Source: Cyanobium sp. AMD-g (GTDB taxonomy: Bacteria; Cyanobacteriota; Cyanobacteriia; PCC-6307; Cyanobiaceae). Taken from it: 64,000 nt of DNA. Positions 10,274-19,998 of the stretch are shown here, piece after piece. Position 1 is the first letter of the stretch. Every line of letters begins with the position of its first letter. Position numbers and translations under genes: made by a program. Below the pieces are notes generated by a model. That model had not been told where the DNA came from. It was given only the letters and a program-made list of their open reading frames with translations, and ran no database searches. Location of the stretch: the NCBI RefSeq assembly GCF_024346395.1, contig NZ_JAGQCW010000005.1:62001-126000 (forward strand), written 5' to 3'.

Positions 10274-10576
10274 TCAGGACTCAGGGAACAACTGGATGGC
10301 GTTGCCTTCGGCAAGGCGCACCACCGCTTTCTTCACCTGGGCGCGTTTGCCGGCAAAGCGGCCCACCCGACGGGAGCGGCGGGGGGGATTCATGGTGCTG
10401 ACGCCGACGACCTTGACGTCGAACAGATGCTCGACAGCCGCCTTGATGTCGGGCTTGGCGGCCCGATGGTCCACCTCGAAGGTGTACTGGTTGATCTCGA
10501 TGGCCCGGGTGGCCTTCTCCGTGATCAGCGGGCGACGGATCACATCCGCCAACCGGCCTGCAAAACGCTCAGACAT
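10274..10576 (-). CDS. rplW: 50S ribosomal protein L23
   Basis: L23 docks trigger factor and SRP at the tunnel exit. The start at 10576 gives [20 protein letters not shown], 100 residues. The [19 protein letters not shown] motif is typical. This start overlaps the end of rplD by 8 bases, consistent with translational coupling; the longer upstream start is a shadow of rplD. Confidence 0.95.
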   Translation of the reverse strand: MSERFAGRLADVIRRPLITEKATRAIEINQYTFEVDHRAAKPDIKAAVEHLFDVKVVGVSTMNPPRRSRRVGRFAGKRAQVKKAVVRLAEGNAIQLFPES

Positions 10577-11204
10577 CGCCGTAGACCTCCTGAATCTTCG
10601 CCAGTGCCTCTTCGCTGAGCACCAGCTTGTTGGCATGGAGCAGATCGAACACGTTGAGCTGATCAGCGGCGATCAGCTTCACCTTCTCGAGATTGCGCAC
10701 CGAGCGGGTCACCGCCTCGGATGCGCCATCGAGGATCAGCAGCACCTTGTCGCCGGCCTCGATGCCGAAGCGGGACAGGGCGGCGGTGATCTCCTTGGTT
10801 TTGGGGGTGTCGAGCCCGGCGCCGAATCCCTTCACCACGATGATGTCCGCGACACGGCTCATCAGGGCGGTGCGCAGGGCCAGGCGACGCTCCTTGCGGT
10901 TCATCGCCACGGCATAGCTGCGGGGCTTGGGTCCGAAGATCACGCCACCGCCGGGCCGCAGGGGGGTGCGGATCGAGCCCTGGCGGGCCCGGCCGGTGCC
11001 TTTCTGCTTGTAGGGCTTGCGGCCGCCACCGGCCACTTCGGCGCGGGTGAGGGTGCTGGCGGTGCCCTGACGGGTATGGGCCAGCTGGCGCACGACGGCC
11101 CTGTGCAGCAGGCCGTTGGCGGATGTTTCCTTGGCGACCTTGAGGTCGAGGGGAGCCTTGCCGCTCTCCTTGCCTTGCCAGTCGCGAATCACACAGTCAG
11201 TCAT
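10569..11204 (-). CDS. rplD: 50S ribosomal protein L4
   Basis: L4 lines the exit tunnel and, in enterobacteria, feeds back on the S10 operon. It has 211 residues. The extended loop [20 protein letters not shown] at about 60-80 and the C-terminal domain ([19 protein letters not shown]) are visible. It overlaps rplW by 8 bases and follows rplC by 11. Whether the autoregulation exists here cannot be told. Confidence 0.97.
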   Translation of the reverse strand: MTDCVIRDWQGKESGKAPLDLKVAKETSANGLLHRAVVRQLAHTRQGTASTLTRAEVAGGGRKPYKQKGTGRARQGSIRTPLRPGGGVIFGPKPRSYAVAMNRKERRLALRTALMSRVADIIVVKGFGAGLDTPKTKEITAALSRFGIEAGDKVLLILDGASEAVTRSVRNLEKVKLIAADQLNVFDLLHANKLVLSEEALAKIQEVYGDV

Positions 11205-11215
11205 GGGTGTTCTCC

Positions 11216-11863
11216 TCAGTTCGCTGCGGGGACGCCCACCCGCCTGGCCGGGCGGATGTCGAGCAGGGCGCCGGGCTTGCCGGGGACGGAGCCCTTGACG
11301 ACGAGCAGATTGCGTTCCGCATCCACCTTGAGGATGGTGAGGCCGCGGGTGGTGATCTGCTTGCCGCCGTAACGGCCAGCCATCCGTTTGCCGGGGTAGA
11401 CCCGGCCCGGGGTGGTGCCGGCGCCGATGGAGCCTGGCTCGCGGTGGTTCTTGGAGCCGTGGCTCATGGGGCCGCGGCTGAAGCCGTGGCGCTTCTGGAG
11501 GCCCGAGAAACCACGACCGATCGTGTCGCCGCTGACGTCAACCTTCTGGCCGGGGCTGAAGTCACCGACGGTGACGGGCGCCCCCAGCTCGAGACCGTCG
11601 ATGGCCTCCAGCCGGTACTCCTTGAGGTGCCGCAGGGGCGCCTCGCCGGATTTGGCCAGGTGGCCCTTGGCGGGCTTGTTGACGAGCTTCTCGCGGATGT
11701 CGCCGAAGCCGAGCTGCACCGCGGTGTAACCGTCGGTGGCTTCGCTCTTGATTTGGGTGATGCGGCAGGGACCCGCTTCGATCAAGGTGACCGGAATGGA
11801 TTTGCCTTCTTCGTCGAAGAACTGGGACATACCCAGCTTCTTCCCAAGAATGCCGATGGACAT
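11216..11863 (-). CDS. rplC: 50S ribosomal protein L3
   Basis: L3 is one of the two initiators of 50S assembly. The start at 11863 gives [20 protein letters not shown], 215 residues; a longer frame adds an implausible leader. The signature [20 protein letters not shown] is present. It is the first ribosomal gene of the cluster in transcriptional order, because rpsJ is not upstream, as in other cyanobacteria. It is divergent from ndhN. Confidence 0.96.
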   Translation of the reverse strand: MSIGILGKKLGMSQFFDEEGKSIPVTLIEAGPCRITQIKSEATDGYTAVQLGFGDIREKLVNKPAKGHLAKSGEAPLRHLKEYRLEAIDGLELGAPVTVGDFSPGQKVDVSGDTIGRGFSGLQKRHGFSRGPMSHGSKNHREPGSIGAGTTPGRVYPGKRMAGRYGGKQITTRGLTILKVDAERNLLVVKGSVPGKPGALLDIRPARRVGVPAAN

Positions 11864-12279
11864 GGGAGGGAGAACAACACCAGCTGGACAGCCGCGGCGT
11901 GCCGCCATGGACTCAGGGCCAGGGCCCGAAATCCGTGGAGGACCCGCTGGGCGGCGGGGGGGCTGAATTCGTGGAATCGCAGATTGACCCGAAGGTCAGG
12001 GGCTAGCGAGGCGAATCAGCGGGCTGGGACTTGCCGGAAGCGGTGAGGCCTCGGGCAGTATCCCGACGGTCACGACAACGACGAAGCGTTGTCAGGAGTC
12101 GTACGGGCCAGGAAGGGTTCGTCACCACTGACGGACCCCGTGCTGTTCTCTGGAGGCCCGGCTAGCGGACGGGCACAGATCATCAGCACAAGAGTCAACA
12201 GTACCCCATGGTGTGCACCACCACCCCCGGGCCCGTCATCGGCTGCCAGACTCACCCGGCGATCCGCCTGCCGCTCCCG
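11864..12279. promoter_or_regulatory. Divergent intergenic region between rplC and ndhN
   Basis: This 416-base gap separates divergently transcribed rplC and ndhN, so it should hold promoters for the whole ribosomal cluster and for ndhN, plus the rplC leader. A TTGACT hexamer is present on the minus strand near 12190-12200, but I found no convincing -10 partner. The open frames here do not resemble proteins. I see no clear hairpin that I would call a ribosomal autoregulatory structure. Confidence 0.5.
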
Positions 12280-12741
12280 ATGCCTCTGCTGATGACCGGC
12301 CGTGGTTTCCGCACCGAGTTGGAGCGCTGCGGTGCCCTCGCCCTTTTCGTTCCCCTGGAGGGGGGCGCCGAAACGCGCCTGCTGCGGCGGCTGCGGGCGG
12401 CCGGCTACCGCGCCCATCTCACCTCCGCCCGCGGGCTGGGGGATCCGGAGGCCTACCTCCTGCAATTGCATGGCATCCGTCCGCCCCACCTGGGCCACCA
12501 CAGCGTCGGCCGGGCGGCGGCCGTGGGCGAGGTGCAACGGGTGATGCCCCTGCTGGGTCCCCAGCTGGCCGGCGACGGGCCGGTGCTGCTCTGGCTGCTG
12601 GAGGGTCAGGTGCTCAGCAGTTCAGAGCTCGCGGCCCTGTGCGACCTCTGCCGCCGCGAACCTCGTCTGAAGCTGGTGGTGGAGATGGGCGGCGCCCGCG
12701 CCCTGCGCTGGCAGCCCCTGGAACAGCTCGTTCCTGCCTGA
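12280..12741 (+). CDS. ndhN: NAD(P)H-quinone oxidoreductase subunit N
   Basis: A cyanobacteria- and plastid-specific subunit of the NDH-1 complex used in respiration and cyclic electron flow around photosystem I. It has 153 residues from the ATG at 12280 ([20 protein letters not shown]). The conserved [20 protein letters not shown] segment identifies it. An earlier in-frame GTG exists at 12208, but the added residues do not look native. It is peripheral and without membrane segments. The ndhN next to rplC arrangement is common in cyanobacteria. Confidence 0.93.
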   Translation: MPLLMTGRGFRTELERCGALALFVPLEGGAETRLLRRLRAAGYRAHLTSARGLGDPEAYLLQLHGIRPPHLGHHSVGRAAAVGEVQRVMPLLGPQLAGDGPVLLWLLEGQVLSSSELAALCDLCRREPRLKLVVEMGGARALRWQPLEQLVPA

Positions 12742-12789
12742 GCCGGGTTCACCCCATAGCCTGGGCCGGTCCCGCGGACTCCAAGCGCG

Positions 12790-14040
12790 TTGAGTGAGCG
12801 GCTGGCACTGATCTGGGGTTCGGCCTTCTTCGCCGGTTCCCTCGCCCAGGCGACGGCCTGGGTCACCGGCCAGCCCGCGGTGGTGCTGCTGCTGGGCATG
12901 GGCCTGCTGGCGGGCCATGCCGGCTTCGACATCGTCCACCCCGAGAACCTCGGCGCCGGCCTCGAGCCGTTGGTGGGCCTGCTGGTGAGCCTGGTGCTCT
13001 TCGATGGCGGGCTCAACCTGCGCCTGGCCGGCCGCGACCTGCAGCGTTCGGTGCTGCAGCTGGTGCTGGTGCGCCTGGTGCTGGGGCTGCCCGTGGCCGC
13101 CTTGCTGGCCCACGCCCTGGCGGGCCTGCCCTGGTCGCTGGCGCTGGTCTTTGGCGCCATCGCCCTGGCCACCGGTCCCACGGTGGTCACCCCGATGGTG
13201 CGCCAGCTGCGGCTGGCCCCGAAGCTGGGCCAGCTGCTGGAGGCCGAAGGTCTGATCCTCGAACCGGTGAGTGCGGTGCTGGGCCTGGTGCTGCTCCAGG
13301 TGACCCTGGGCGACCTGGGCGGTTGGCAGGAGGTGGCCTCCCGGCTGCTGCTGCGGCTGGGGGGTGGGGTGGCCCTCGGCGGACTGGCCGGCCTGCTGCT
13401 TTCGGAGGCCCTCCGCCGCCTGGGCGCCCTGGCGGCGGCCAGGGGCGGTGAGGGGAGGGCTGAGCCCGGTGGCCTGGAGCTACAACTCACCCTGGGGGTG
13501 CTGTTTCTGATGTTCAGCGGCTGCGAGGCCCTGCTGCCGCAATCGGGTCTGCCGGCGGCGGTGAGCGCCGGGGTGGTGGTGGGGCTGCGCCTCGATGCGG
13601 CCGCCACCCAGCTCGACGCGCTGATCCGCCAGCTGGCCATGCTGGCCATCACCGTGCTGTTCCCCCTGCTGGCGGCCGACGTCTCCTGGGCGGAGCTGAG
13701 CCCCCTGGGCCTGGGGGGCGTCGGTTGCGTCGTGGCCCTGATGCTGGTGCGCTGGCCTCTGATCCAGCTCACGGGCCTGGGGCTGCCCAGCCTCGACTGG
13801 AAGGAGAAGGCGCTGCTCAGCTGGATCGCACCGCGCGGCATCGTCACCGCGGCAGTGGTGAGCCTCTTCGCCCTGGAACTCGACCGGGCGGAGGTGGCCG
13901 GCGGCGGTGCCCTCAAGGGGCTGGTGTTCCTGACGATCCTGATGACCGTGGGCCTGCAGGGGTTCACCGCCCCCTGGCTGGTGAACCGCCTGGGGCTCGC
14001 CCAGCCCGAGGCAACGCCGGAGCTGCCCCAGGCCGGCTGA
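12790..14040 (+). CDS. Cation:proton antiporter, NhaP/CPA1 type
   Basis: A predicted Na+(or K+)/H+ antiporter of the plasma membrane. It has 416 residues and about 12 hydrophobic segments. It carries the CPA1-like SLVLFDGGLNLRL segment near residue 72, where the Asp is a usual transport residue, and IALATGPTVVTPMVRQLRLA near 125-143. The last segments include ISWIAPRGIVTAAVVSLFAL, typical of NhaP C-terminal helices. The start used is TTG at 12790 (MSERLALIW); no better ATG lies upstream. No cytoplasmic regulatory domain follows. Confidence 0.85.
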   Translation: MSERLALIWGSAFFAGSLAQATAWVTGQPAVVLLLGMGLLAGHAGFDIVHPENLGAGLEPLVGLLVSLVLFDGGLNLRLAGRDLQRSVLQLVLVRLVLGLPVAALLAHALAGLPWSLALVFGAIALATGPTVVTPMVRQLRLAPKLGQLLEAEGLILEPVSAVLGLVLLQVTLGDLGGWQEVASRLLLRLGGGVALGGLAGLLLSEALRRLGALAAARGGEGRAEPGGLELQLTLGVLFLMFSGCEALLPQSGLPAAVSAGVVVGLRLDAAATQLDALIRQLAMLAITVLFPLLAADVSWAELSPLGLGGVGCVVALMLVRWPLIQLTGLGLPSLDWKEKALLSWIAPRGIVTAAVVSLFALELDRAEVAGGGALKGLVFLTILMTVGLQGFTAPWLVNRLGLAQPEATPELPQAG

Positions 14041-14084
14041 GTCCGCAGGTGGTGGCAGGATCAGCCCACCCTGTTGCGCACCCC

Positions 14085-15113
14085 ATGGCGGCCATGGTCC
14101 GGGACCCGGAGCAGGCCCTGGTCCACGGGTGCTGGGTGAAGCTGATCGGCGGGGCCAGCAACCAGGACCTGGCCGCCATCGAGGATCTGGCCGGCATCCA
14201 TGCCCTGGCCGGGGTGCACTGCATCGATGTGGCTGCCGACCCGGCCGTGGTGGCCGCCACCCGGCGCGGCCTGGCCTGGGCGGAGTCCCACGGCGCGGCC
14301 CGCCCCTGGCTGATGGTCAGCCTCAGCGATGGCCTCGACCCCCATTTCCGCAAGGCCTGGTTCGATCCGCAGCGCTGTCCGCCGTCCTGCCCGAGACCCT
14401 GCGAGCGGGTCTGCCCCGCCCTGGCCATCGACGGGCGGGGGGTGGTGGCGGAGCGCTGCTACGGCTGCGGCCGCTGCCTGCCCGCCTGCCCCCTGGGGCT
14501 GATCGAGGAGCGCAGCCAGGTGCTGGAGCCAGCCGCCGTGGGGGGCCTGCTGGCGCAGCTGGCTCCGGACGCGGTGGAGCTGCACACCCGGCCCGGGCGC
14601 CTGGACGCCTTCGAGGAACGGGTGCTGCAGCTGGCCGCCAGCGGCGTGGCGCTGCGCCGGGTGGCGGTGAGTGCCGGCCTGGAGGGGGGCGCCACGGCCG
14701 AAGGGCTGGCGGCGGAGCTGTGGCAGCGGTTCCGCCTGCTGCGCGGGGCCGGTTTCCGTCCGCTCTGGCAGCTGGACGGGCGGCCGATGAGCGGCGACGT
14801 CGGGGCCGGCACGGCCCACGCGGCGGTCGGGCTGCTGGAGCGGCTGGCTCCGCTGGCGCCGCCGGGTCCGCTGCAGCTGGCCGGGGGCACCAACGCCCAC
14901 ACCCTGGCGGTGCTGGGGCGCACCGGGTCCGGGCCGCGGGCGGCGGGGGTGGCCTTCGGCGGGGTGGCCCGCCGGCAGCTGCAGCCGCTGCTGCAGGAGG
15001 CCCAGGCGGAGGGACGGCGGTTGCTGGACCTGCCCCGGCTCTGGCCCCGGGCCCTGGAGATCGCCGCGGCGCTGGTGGACCCCTGGCTGGCCCGCGATGT
15101 CGCCGGGCCCTGA
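14085..15113 (+). CDS. ldpA: LdpA-like circadian input iron-sulfur protein
   Basis: LdpA carries Fe-S clusters and tunes circadian period to light and redox state in Synechococcus. The start at 14085 (MAAMVRDPEQALVHGCWVKL) gives 342 residues. Cluster ligands are evident at about 100-140: CPPSCPRPCERVCP followed by CYGCGRCLPACP, that is, two CxxC-type groups. The conserved LIGGASNQDLAAIEDLA segment is at the N-terminus. It follows the antiporter by 44 bases on the same strand. The function rests on family resemblance only. Confidence 0.88.
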   Translation: MAAMVRDPEQALVHGCWVKLIGGASNQDLAAIEDLAGIHALAGVHCIDVAADPAVVAATRRGLAWAESHGAARPWLMVSLSDGLDPHFRKAWFDPQRCPPSCPRPCERVCPALAIDGRGVVAERCYGCGRCLPACPLGLIEERSQVLEPAAVGGLLAQLAPDAVELHTRPGRLDAFEERVLQLAASGVALRRVAVSAGLEGGATAEGLAAELWQRFRLLRGAGFRPLWQLDGRPMSGDVGAGTAHAAVGLLERLAPLAPPGPLQLAGGTNAHTLAVLGRTGSGPRAAGVAFGGVARRQLQPLLQEAQAEGRRLLDLPRLWPRALEIAAALVDPWLARDVAGP

Positions 15114-15220
15114 GGCCTGGCTAGAACGAGGGCAGCTCCCCCCGGCGCCCCCTGGAGCCTTCGCCCCACCCGTCCCTCTCCCCCCAGCGGGTCACCGACG
15201 ACCTGGACCGTCTGCTGGCC

Positions 15221-16834
15221 GTGCTGCCGCCTGTGGTGCAGCGGGCCCTGGCGGGACCGGAGCAACGGGAGGGCTTGCTGGAGGTGGTGCTCGACCTGGG
15301 CCGGGTGCCGGAGGCCCGCTACCCCGGCCGCGTGCTGGCCCTGGGCCATGACGCCATCGAACGTTCCGACCTGGCGGCGGTGCTGCAACGCCTGGGCCCG
15401 TTCGGTGGCGACAACCGGGCCGGCATCGAGCGCACCCTGCACCGCATCAGCGCCATCCGCAACCGCACCGGCGACGTGGTGGGACTCACCTGCCGGGTGG
15501 GTCGGGCGGTGTTCGGCACGGTGGCGATGGTGCGTGACCTGCTGGACACCGGCCAGTCGCTGCTGCTGATGGGCCGCCCCGGGGTGGGCAAGACCACGGC
15601 CCTGCGGGAGATCGCCCGGGTGCTCGCCGACGACCTGCAGCGCCGCGTGGTGGTGATCGACACCAGCAACGAGATCGCCGGCGACGGCGACATCCCCCAC
15701 CCCGCCATCGGCCGGGCCCGGCGCATGCAGGTGGCGCGCCCGGAACTGCAGCACCAGGTGATGATCGAGGCGGTGGAGAACCACATGCCCGAGGTCATCG
15801 TCATCGATGAGATCGGCACCGAACTGGAGGCCCAGGCGGCCCGCACCATTGCCGAACGGGGCGTGATGCTGGTGGCCACGGCCCACGGCAACGAACTGGC
15901 GAACCTGATCCGCAACCCCACCCTGAGTGATCTGGTGGGCGGGATCCAGTCGGTGACCCTGGGGGACGAGGAGGCCCGCCGCCGCCGCACCCAGAAGACC
16001 GTGCTGGAACGGGCCGCCGAGCCCACCTTCCCCCTGGCGGTGGAGATGCACAGCCGCCACCGCTGGCTCGTGCACCGCGATGTGGCCGGCACCGTGGATC
16101 TGCTGTTGCGGGGCCAGCCCACCCACCCCCAGGCGCGGGAGCTGGGCAGCGACGGCCGCCTGCTGCTGCGTGATGACGGTCCCGTCCGCCCGGCCCCGCC
16201 GCCCGCCTGGGCCACCCCCCGGCCGCCCGCCTGGCCCACCGCCCCGGCCCCCCGGCGCCCCGGTCCCGCTCCTCTGGCGGTGGTGCCCCTGCCCGATCCG
16301 ACGGCGCCCGGGCCAGTGGCGGCCCCTGCCCTGCGGATCTACGGGGTGGGAGTGGCGGCCCAGCAGCTGGAGGAGGCGGTGCGGCGCCGCCAGTTGCCGG
16401 TGGAGGTGGTGGAGGAGCCGGAGCAGGCCGATGCGCTGCTGAGCGTGCGCGGCCAGCTGGGCCGTGATCCGGAACTGCGGCGCCAGGCCCGCGACCTGGG
16501 CCTGCCGATCCTGGTGATCAAGTCGGACACGCCCCACCAGCTGCAGCGGGCCATGGAGCGCCTGCTGGAGCGGCGCCAGGGGGGTGGCGGCACTGTGGAT
16601 GGTGAAGAGCCGGTCGGCGTCGGCGCGGACCGCCCCGATGACGCCCATGCGGCCCTGGAGGAATGCCGGCTGGCGGTGGAGCAGGTGGTGCTGCCCCAGG
16701 GCCGGCCGGTGGAGCTGCTGCCCCGTAACGAAGCGGTGCGGGCCCTGCAGGCCGAGCTGGTGCACCATTACCGCTTGCGCAGTGCGGTCTTCGGCCGCGG
16801 CCGCCAGCAGCGGCTGCGCGTCTTTCCCGCCTGA
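15221..16834 (+). CDS. AAA ATPase with R3H-like C-terminal domain (Ycf45-like)
   Basis: A protein of 537 residues. Residues about 110-300 form an ATPase resembling SpoIIIAA, with Walker A GRPGVGKTTALREIARVLAD and Walker B EVIVIDEIGTELEAQ. A Pro-rich linker follows at about 320-365. The C-terminus (LLPRNEAVRALQAELVHHYR onward) resembles an R3H single-stranded nucleic-acid-binding domain. The family is widespread in cyanobacteria and encoded in some plastids as ycf45; its exact role is unknown. The start is the first in-frame GTG at 15221; an in-frame TAG lies at 15122. Confidence 0.88.
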   Translation: MLPPVVQRALAGPEQREGLLEVVLDLGRVPEARYPGRVLALGHDAIERSDLAAVLQRLGPFGGDNRAGIERTLHRISAIRNRTGDVVGLTCRVGRAVFGTVAMVRDLLDTGQSLLLMGRPGVGKTTALREIARVLADDLQRRVVVIDTSNEIAGDGDIPHPAIGRARRMQVARPELQHQVMIEAVENHMPEVIVIDEIGTELEAQAARTIAERGVMLVATAHGNELANLIRNPTLSDLVGGIQSVTLGDEEARRRRTQKTVLERAAEPTFPLAVEMHSRHRWLVHRDVAGTVDLLLRGQPTHPQARELGSDGRLLLRDDGPVRPAPPPAWATPRPPAWPTAPAPRRPGPAPLAVVPLPDPTAPGPVAAPALRIYGVGVAAQQLEEAVRRRQLPVEVVEEPEQADALLSVRGQLGRDPELRRQARDLGLPILVIKSDTPHQLQRAMERLLERRQGGGGTVDGEEPVGVGADRPDDAHAALEECRLAVEQVVLPQGRPVELLPRNEAVRALQAELVHHYRLRSAVFGRGRQQRLRVFPA

Positions 16835-16947
16835 GGGGGGCCTGCCGCCAGGGTGGCCGCGGGCGAGTTGACGAAGGACCAGCCGCTGTGGGTAACTAGC
16901 AAGGCGCCGGTTACGGACCGACGTCTTTTCCCATCCCATGGGTTGAT

Positions 16948-17018
16948 TGGGCCGTCGCCAAGCGGTAAGGCATCGGGTTTTGGTCCCGACATTCCTAGGT
17001 TCGAATCCTAGCGGCCCA
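16948..17018 (+). tRNA. tRNA-Gln (anticodon UUG)
   Basis: A complete cloverleaf can be folded by eye. The seven-pair acceptor stem is TGGGCCG with CGGCCCA. The D arm is GCCAAGCGGTAAGGC. The anticodon stem is TCGGG/CCCGA with loop TTTTGGT, anticodon TTG at 16980-16982. The T arm is CCTAG-GTTCGAA-TCCTAG. The CCA end is not encoded beyond the final A. It ends 22 bases before the next gene. Confidence 0.97.
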
Positions 17019-17040
17019 GTTTTTTCTCCCTTTCTCGCAG

Positions 17041-17835
17041 GTGACTGAACGCCCTCTGCTGGTGTTCGATTTTGATGGCGTGCTGGTGGACGGCATGGCC
17101 GAGTACTGGTGGTCGGCCCGCCGGGCGGCCCTGGCCCTGGTGGCTGGGGGTTGTGCCAGTGGTGCCGCCACCGCCCTGTGGCACCTGCCGGAGCAGGCAC
17201 CAGCGGGCTTCGCCCGGCTGCGGCCCCTGATCCACAAGGGCTGGGAGATGGTGCTGATGGCCGCCGAGCTGGGGCGGCCCGAGATGGATCTCGCCGCCGC
17301 CGTGGCCGACTACGACACCTTCCTGGCCCGGGCCCTGGAGCGCTGGGGCTGGAGCACCGAGCAGTTGCAGCGGGCGCTTGAGGACCTGCGTCAGGAGGCG
17401 ATCGCCACCGATCTGGACGCCTGGCTGGCTTTGCACCGCTTCTACCCCGGGGTGGAGACGCGCCTGGGCCGGCTGGCGGCGGAGGGGGCCGACTGGGCCG
17501 TGCTCACCACCAAGGGCGGGGCCTTCGCCGCCCGGCTGCTGGCCGCCGCTGGCCTCAAGCCCCTGGCCCTCTACGGCCACGAACAGGGCAGCAAGCCCTC
17601 GGTGCTGGGGCGGCTGGTGGCGGAGCGGGACCCAGGCGAGCGCCCCCTGTGGTTCGTGGAGGACCGCCGTCCCACCCTCGAGCTGGTGCGGCGGACGCCG
17701 GGACTGGAGACGGTGCGCTGCTACCTGGTGGCGTGGGGATACCTGGGCCCGGGGGACGGCGAGGGGCTGGCCCCCCTGGGGATCCGCTGGCTGGAGCCCG
17801 CCGCTTTCGAAGCCCCCCTGGCGCAATGGCCATGA
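17041..17835 (+). CDS. HAD-superfamily hydrolase
   Basis: A phosphatase-like protein of 264 residues. Motif I is VFDFDGVLVDG (residues about 8-18), with the nucleophilic and acid/base Asp residues. Motif II is near LTTKGG at about 156. The motif III Lys is in GSKPSVLGRL, and the acidic motif IV appears as WFVEDRRPTL. An alpha-helical cap lies between motifs I and II. Substrate is unknown. The GTG at 17041 follows the tRNA closely, so they may be co-transcribed. Confidence 0.82.
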   Translation: MTERPLLVFDFDGVLVDGMAEYWWSARRAALALVAGGCASGAATALWHLPEQAPAGFARLRPLIHKGWEMVLMAAELGRPEMDLAAAVADYDTFLARALERWGWSTEQLQRALEDLRQEAIATDLDAWLALHRFYPGVETRLGRLAAEGADWAVLTTKGGAFAARLLAAAGLKPLALYGHEQGSKPSVLGRLVAERDPGERPLWFVEDRRPTLELVRRTPGLETVRCYLVAWGYLGPGDGEGLAPLGIRWLEPAAFEAPLAQWP

Positions 17836-17843
17836 GCCGCTAG

Positions 17844-17857
17844 AGTACGCCCGTACT
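17844..17857. promoter_or_regulatory. LexA-type SOS box upstream of recA
   Basis: AGTACGCCCGTACT is an inverted repeat with perfect six-base arms (AGTACG/CGTACT) around CC. It fits the cyanobacterial LexA operator RGTACNNNDGTWCB at every position except D, where it has C. It lies 147 bases upstream of the recA ATG, just past the HAD stop, and is followed by AT-richer promoter-like sequence. This suggests SOS control of recA, though several cyanobacteria use LexA for other purposes. Confidence 0.65.
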
Positions 17858-18003
17858 ACAGATTGATACGCCGGAGTCCCCGGGTGGCACTGGTTGTCCA
17901 GAGGCCACAGGATGGCGCCCGGTTCCGGCCCCCAATCTCCGCCTCCACCCACCGCTTCGACGGCTCCAGCCTGCTGCGGCCCGTTCCATCACCCACCCCC
18001 ACC

Positions 18004-19209
18004 ATGCCTGCCGATTCCAGGGCCACCTCCGCCTCCTCTGCCTCCTCCGGTTCTCCCTCCACGTCCACTTCCTACGTCTCCGCCGCTGCCCCCAGCGGCG
18101 ATCCCAAGGCCGCCGCTGAGCGCGACAAGGCCCTGGGCCTGGTGCTGACCCAGATCGAGCGAAACTTCGGCAAGGGTTCGATCATGCGGCTGGGGGATGC
18201 CTCCCGCATGCGGGTGGAAACGGTCCCCACCGGGGCCCTCACCCTCGATCTGGCCCTGGGGGGCGGCTATCCCAAGGGCCGGGTGGTGGAGGTCTACGGG
18301 CCGGAGAGCTCCGGCAAGACCACCCTCACCCTCCACGCCATCGCCGAGGTTCAGAAGCGCGGCGGCGTGGCGGCCTTCGTGGATGCGGAGCACGCCCTCG
18401 ATCCGGTCTATGCCGCTGCCCTGGGGGTCGACATCGAGAACCTGCTGGTCTCCCAGCCGGACACCGGCGAGATGGCTCTGGAGATCGTCGACCAGCTGGT
18501 GCGCTCGGCCGCCGTCGACGTCGTCGTCGTCGACTCGGTGGCGGCCCTGACGCCCCGGGCGGAGATCGAGGGGGAGATGGGCGACCTGGCGGTGGGCAGC
18601 CAGGCCCGGCTGATGAGCCAGGCCATGCGCAAGATCACCGGCAACATCGGCAAATCCGGCTGCACGGTGATCTTCCTCAACCAGCTGCGCCAGAAGATCG
18701 GCGTCACCTACGGCAACCCGGAAACCACCACCGGTGGTAATGCCCTCAAGTTCTATGCGTCGGTGCGTCTCGACATCCGCCGCATCCAGACGCTCAAGCG
18801 TGGCACCGAGGAGTACGGCATCCGGGCCAAGGTGAAGGTGGCCAAGAACAAGGTGGCGCCCCCCTTCCGGATCGCCGAGTTCGACATCCTCTTCGGCCGC
18901 GGCATCAGCACACTGGGCTGCCTGCTGGATCTGGCCGAGGAAACCGGTGTGGTCACCCGCAAGGGCGCCTGGTACAGCTACGAGGGCGACAACATCGGCC
19001 AGGGCCGCGACAACACGATCACCTGGCTGGAGCAGAACCCCGGGCCGAAGGAGGTGATCGAGCAGCTCACCCGCCAGAAGCTCACCGAGGGTTCCGAGGT
19101 CACCGCCAACTCGATGAAACCGCTGGCCGCGGCGGCCAAGCTGGCGGCCTCCAAACCCCAGGCTGGAGAAAACGCCGCTGAGCTGGAGGAGCTGCCCGCC
19201 GCCGGCTGA
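18004..19209 (+). CDS. recA: Recombinase RecA
   Basis: The ATP-dependent strand-exchange protein and co-activator of LexA cleavage. The ATG at 18004 gives 401 residues. A Ser/Ala/Thr-rich leader of about 30 residues precedes the core ([20 protein letters not shown]). Walker [10 protein letters not shown] is at about residues 99-107. The DNA-binding L1/L2 region and the [20 protein letters not shown] signature are intact. The tail is Ala/Glu-rich, as usual. An open frame continues upstream to a TTG at 17863, but that would overlap promoter sequence near the LexA-like palindrome. Confidence 0.98.
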   Translation: MPADSRATSASSASSGSPSTSTSYVSAAAPSGDPKAAAERDKALGLVLTQIERNFGKGSIMRLGDASRMRVETVPTGALTLDLALGGGYPKGRVVEVYGPESSGKTTLTLHAIAEVQKRGGVAAFVDAEHALDPVYAAALGVDIENLLVSQPDTGEMALEIVDQLVRSAAVDVVVVDSVAALTPRAEIEGEMGDLAVGSQARLMSQAMRKITGNIGKSGCTVIFLNQLRQKIGVTYGNPETTTGGNALKFYASVRLDIRRIQTLKRGTEEYGIRAKVKVAKNKVAPPFRIAEFDILFGRGISTLGCLLDLAEETGVVTRKGAWYSYEGDNIGQGRDNTITWLEQNPGPKEVIEQLTRQKLTEGSEVTANSMKPLAAAAKLAASKPQAGENAAELEELPAAG

Positions 19210-19239
19210 TCACCGGGCTGCGGGGGTGAAGGGCCCGGC

Positions 19240-19605
19240 TCAGGGCTGGGCCGGCAGGGCGGAATGGCTGGTTCGCGCTGGGGCCGCGACGGTTTCGGTG
19301 GAGGGCTGCAACACCAGCACCACCCGCTGCAGTTCCTGGATGGCGTCGGCGCCCTCCAGCTTCACCAGCTCCTGGCCGTTGCGGGATTCCACCCAGCTGA
19401 TGCCGAAATCGGAGACCAGCAGCCGCACCATGTGGTTGTCGCCCAGGTCGGCCACGAAGGAGGCGCCATGGCCGTCGCGGCCATCGCCGCAGGTGTAGCA
19501 GGTGGCCACATGGCCCTGTTTCTTCAGAGACACGGCCAGGGCCTGCAGGCTCAGGATCAGATCCTCAACGGCCGAGCGGTATTGCTCGGCCAGCCGGAGA
19601 AACAT
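19240..19605 (-). CDS. DUF1815 family protein
   Basis: A 121-residue soluble protein starting MFLRLAEQYRSAVEDLILSL. It resembles the cyanobacterial DUF1815 family, whose function is unknown. The central part contains CYTCGDGRDGHGASFVADLG and a LVSDFGISWVE segment, with two Cys in CYTC that might bind metal or form a disulphide. The C-terminal 20 residues are Ala/Thr/Pro-rich. It is convergent with recA. Confidence 0.75.
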   Translation of the reverse strand: MFLRLAEQYRSAVEDLILSLQALAVSLKKQGHVATCYTCGDGRDGHGASFVADLGDNHMVRLLVSDFGISWVESRNGQELVKLEGADAIQELQRVVLVLQPSTETVAAPARTSHSALPAQP

Positions 19606-19718
19606 GGAAGGTGCCCATCACGATCCGCAGATCATAAGGATTTCTTCCGATTTCTGCTAGGTGCAAATGCTCATATGCGGAGACCGGCACCCGGCCTCTG
19701 CGCGGCGGCGGTTTCTCC

Positions 19719-19970
19719 TCAACCGTCCGACAGGGTCCACCAGCCGGCCGCCGGGCCGATGAAGCGCACCGTCACCCAGAGCAGGGCCAGGCCGCCGATG
19801 CCGATCCAGGCGCCCTTGGTGGTGATCGCCACGAAGCGGGAGGCCTGGTTGCGGGTCAGGGGCAGCCAGGCGACGATCCGGGGCGAGGTGTCGACGTCCT
19901 TGGCCTTGCTGACCCGTGGCTTGTCCCGGGGCGGCAGTCCCTGTTCGGCCCGGCGTTTGGCTTCCCCCAT
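19719..19970 (-). CDS. DUF2839 family small membrane protein
   Basis: An 83-residue protein with the N-terminal MGEAKRRAEQGLPPRDKPR that marks the cyanobacterial DUF2839 family. A probable transmembrane helix is at about 50-72 (WIGIGGLALLWVTVRFIG). A basic cytosolic N-terminus and Trp-containing tail flank it. Function is unknown. It lies 28 bases downstream of the DinG-like gene stop with the same orientation, so it may share its transcript. Confidence 0.72.
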   Translation of the reverse strand: MGEAKRRAEQGLPPRDKPRVSKAKDVDTSPRIVAWLPLTRNQASRFVAITTKGAWIGIGGLALLWVTVRFIGPAAGWWTLSDG

Positions 19971-19998
19971 CAGGGCTCAGACGGCAACTGGAGGCAGG

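Noticed and set aside
14459..17200. A 913-codon minus-strand open frame opposite ldpA and the R3H ATPase
   Set aside because: It runs antisense to two clear genes and across the tRNA, so it is a GC-rich shadow.
19200..19260. A recA terminator hairpin in the GC-rich sequence after the stop
   Set aside because: Only short imperfect GGCCC pairing can be drawn and no T-tract follows.
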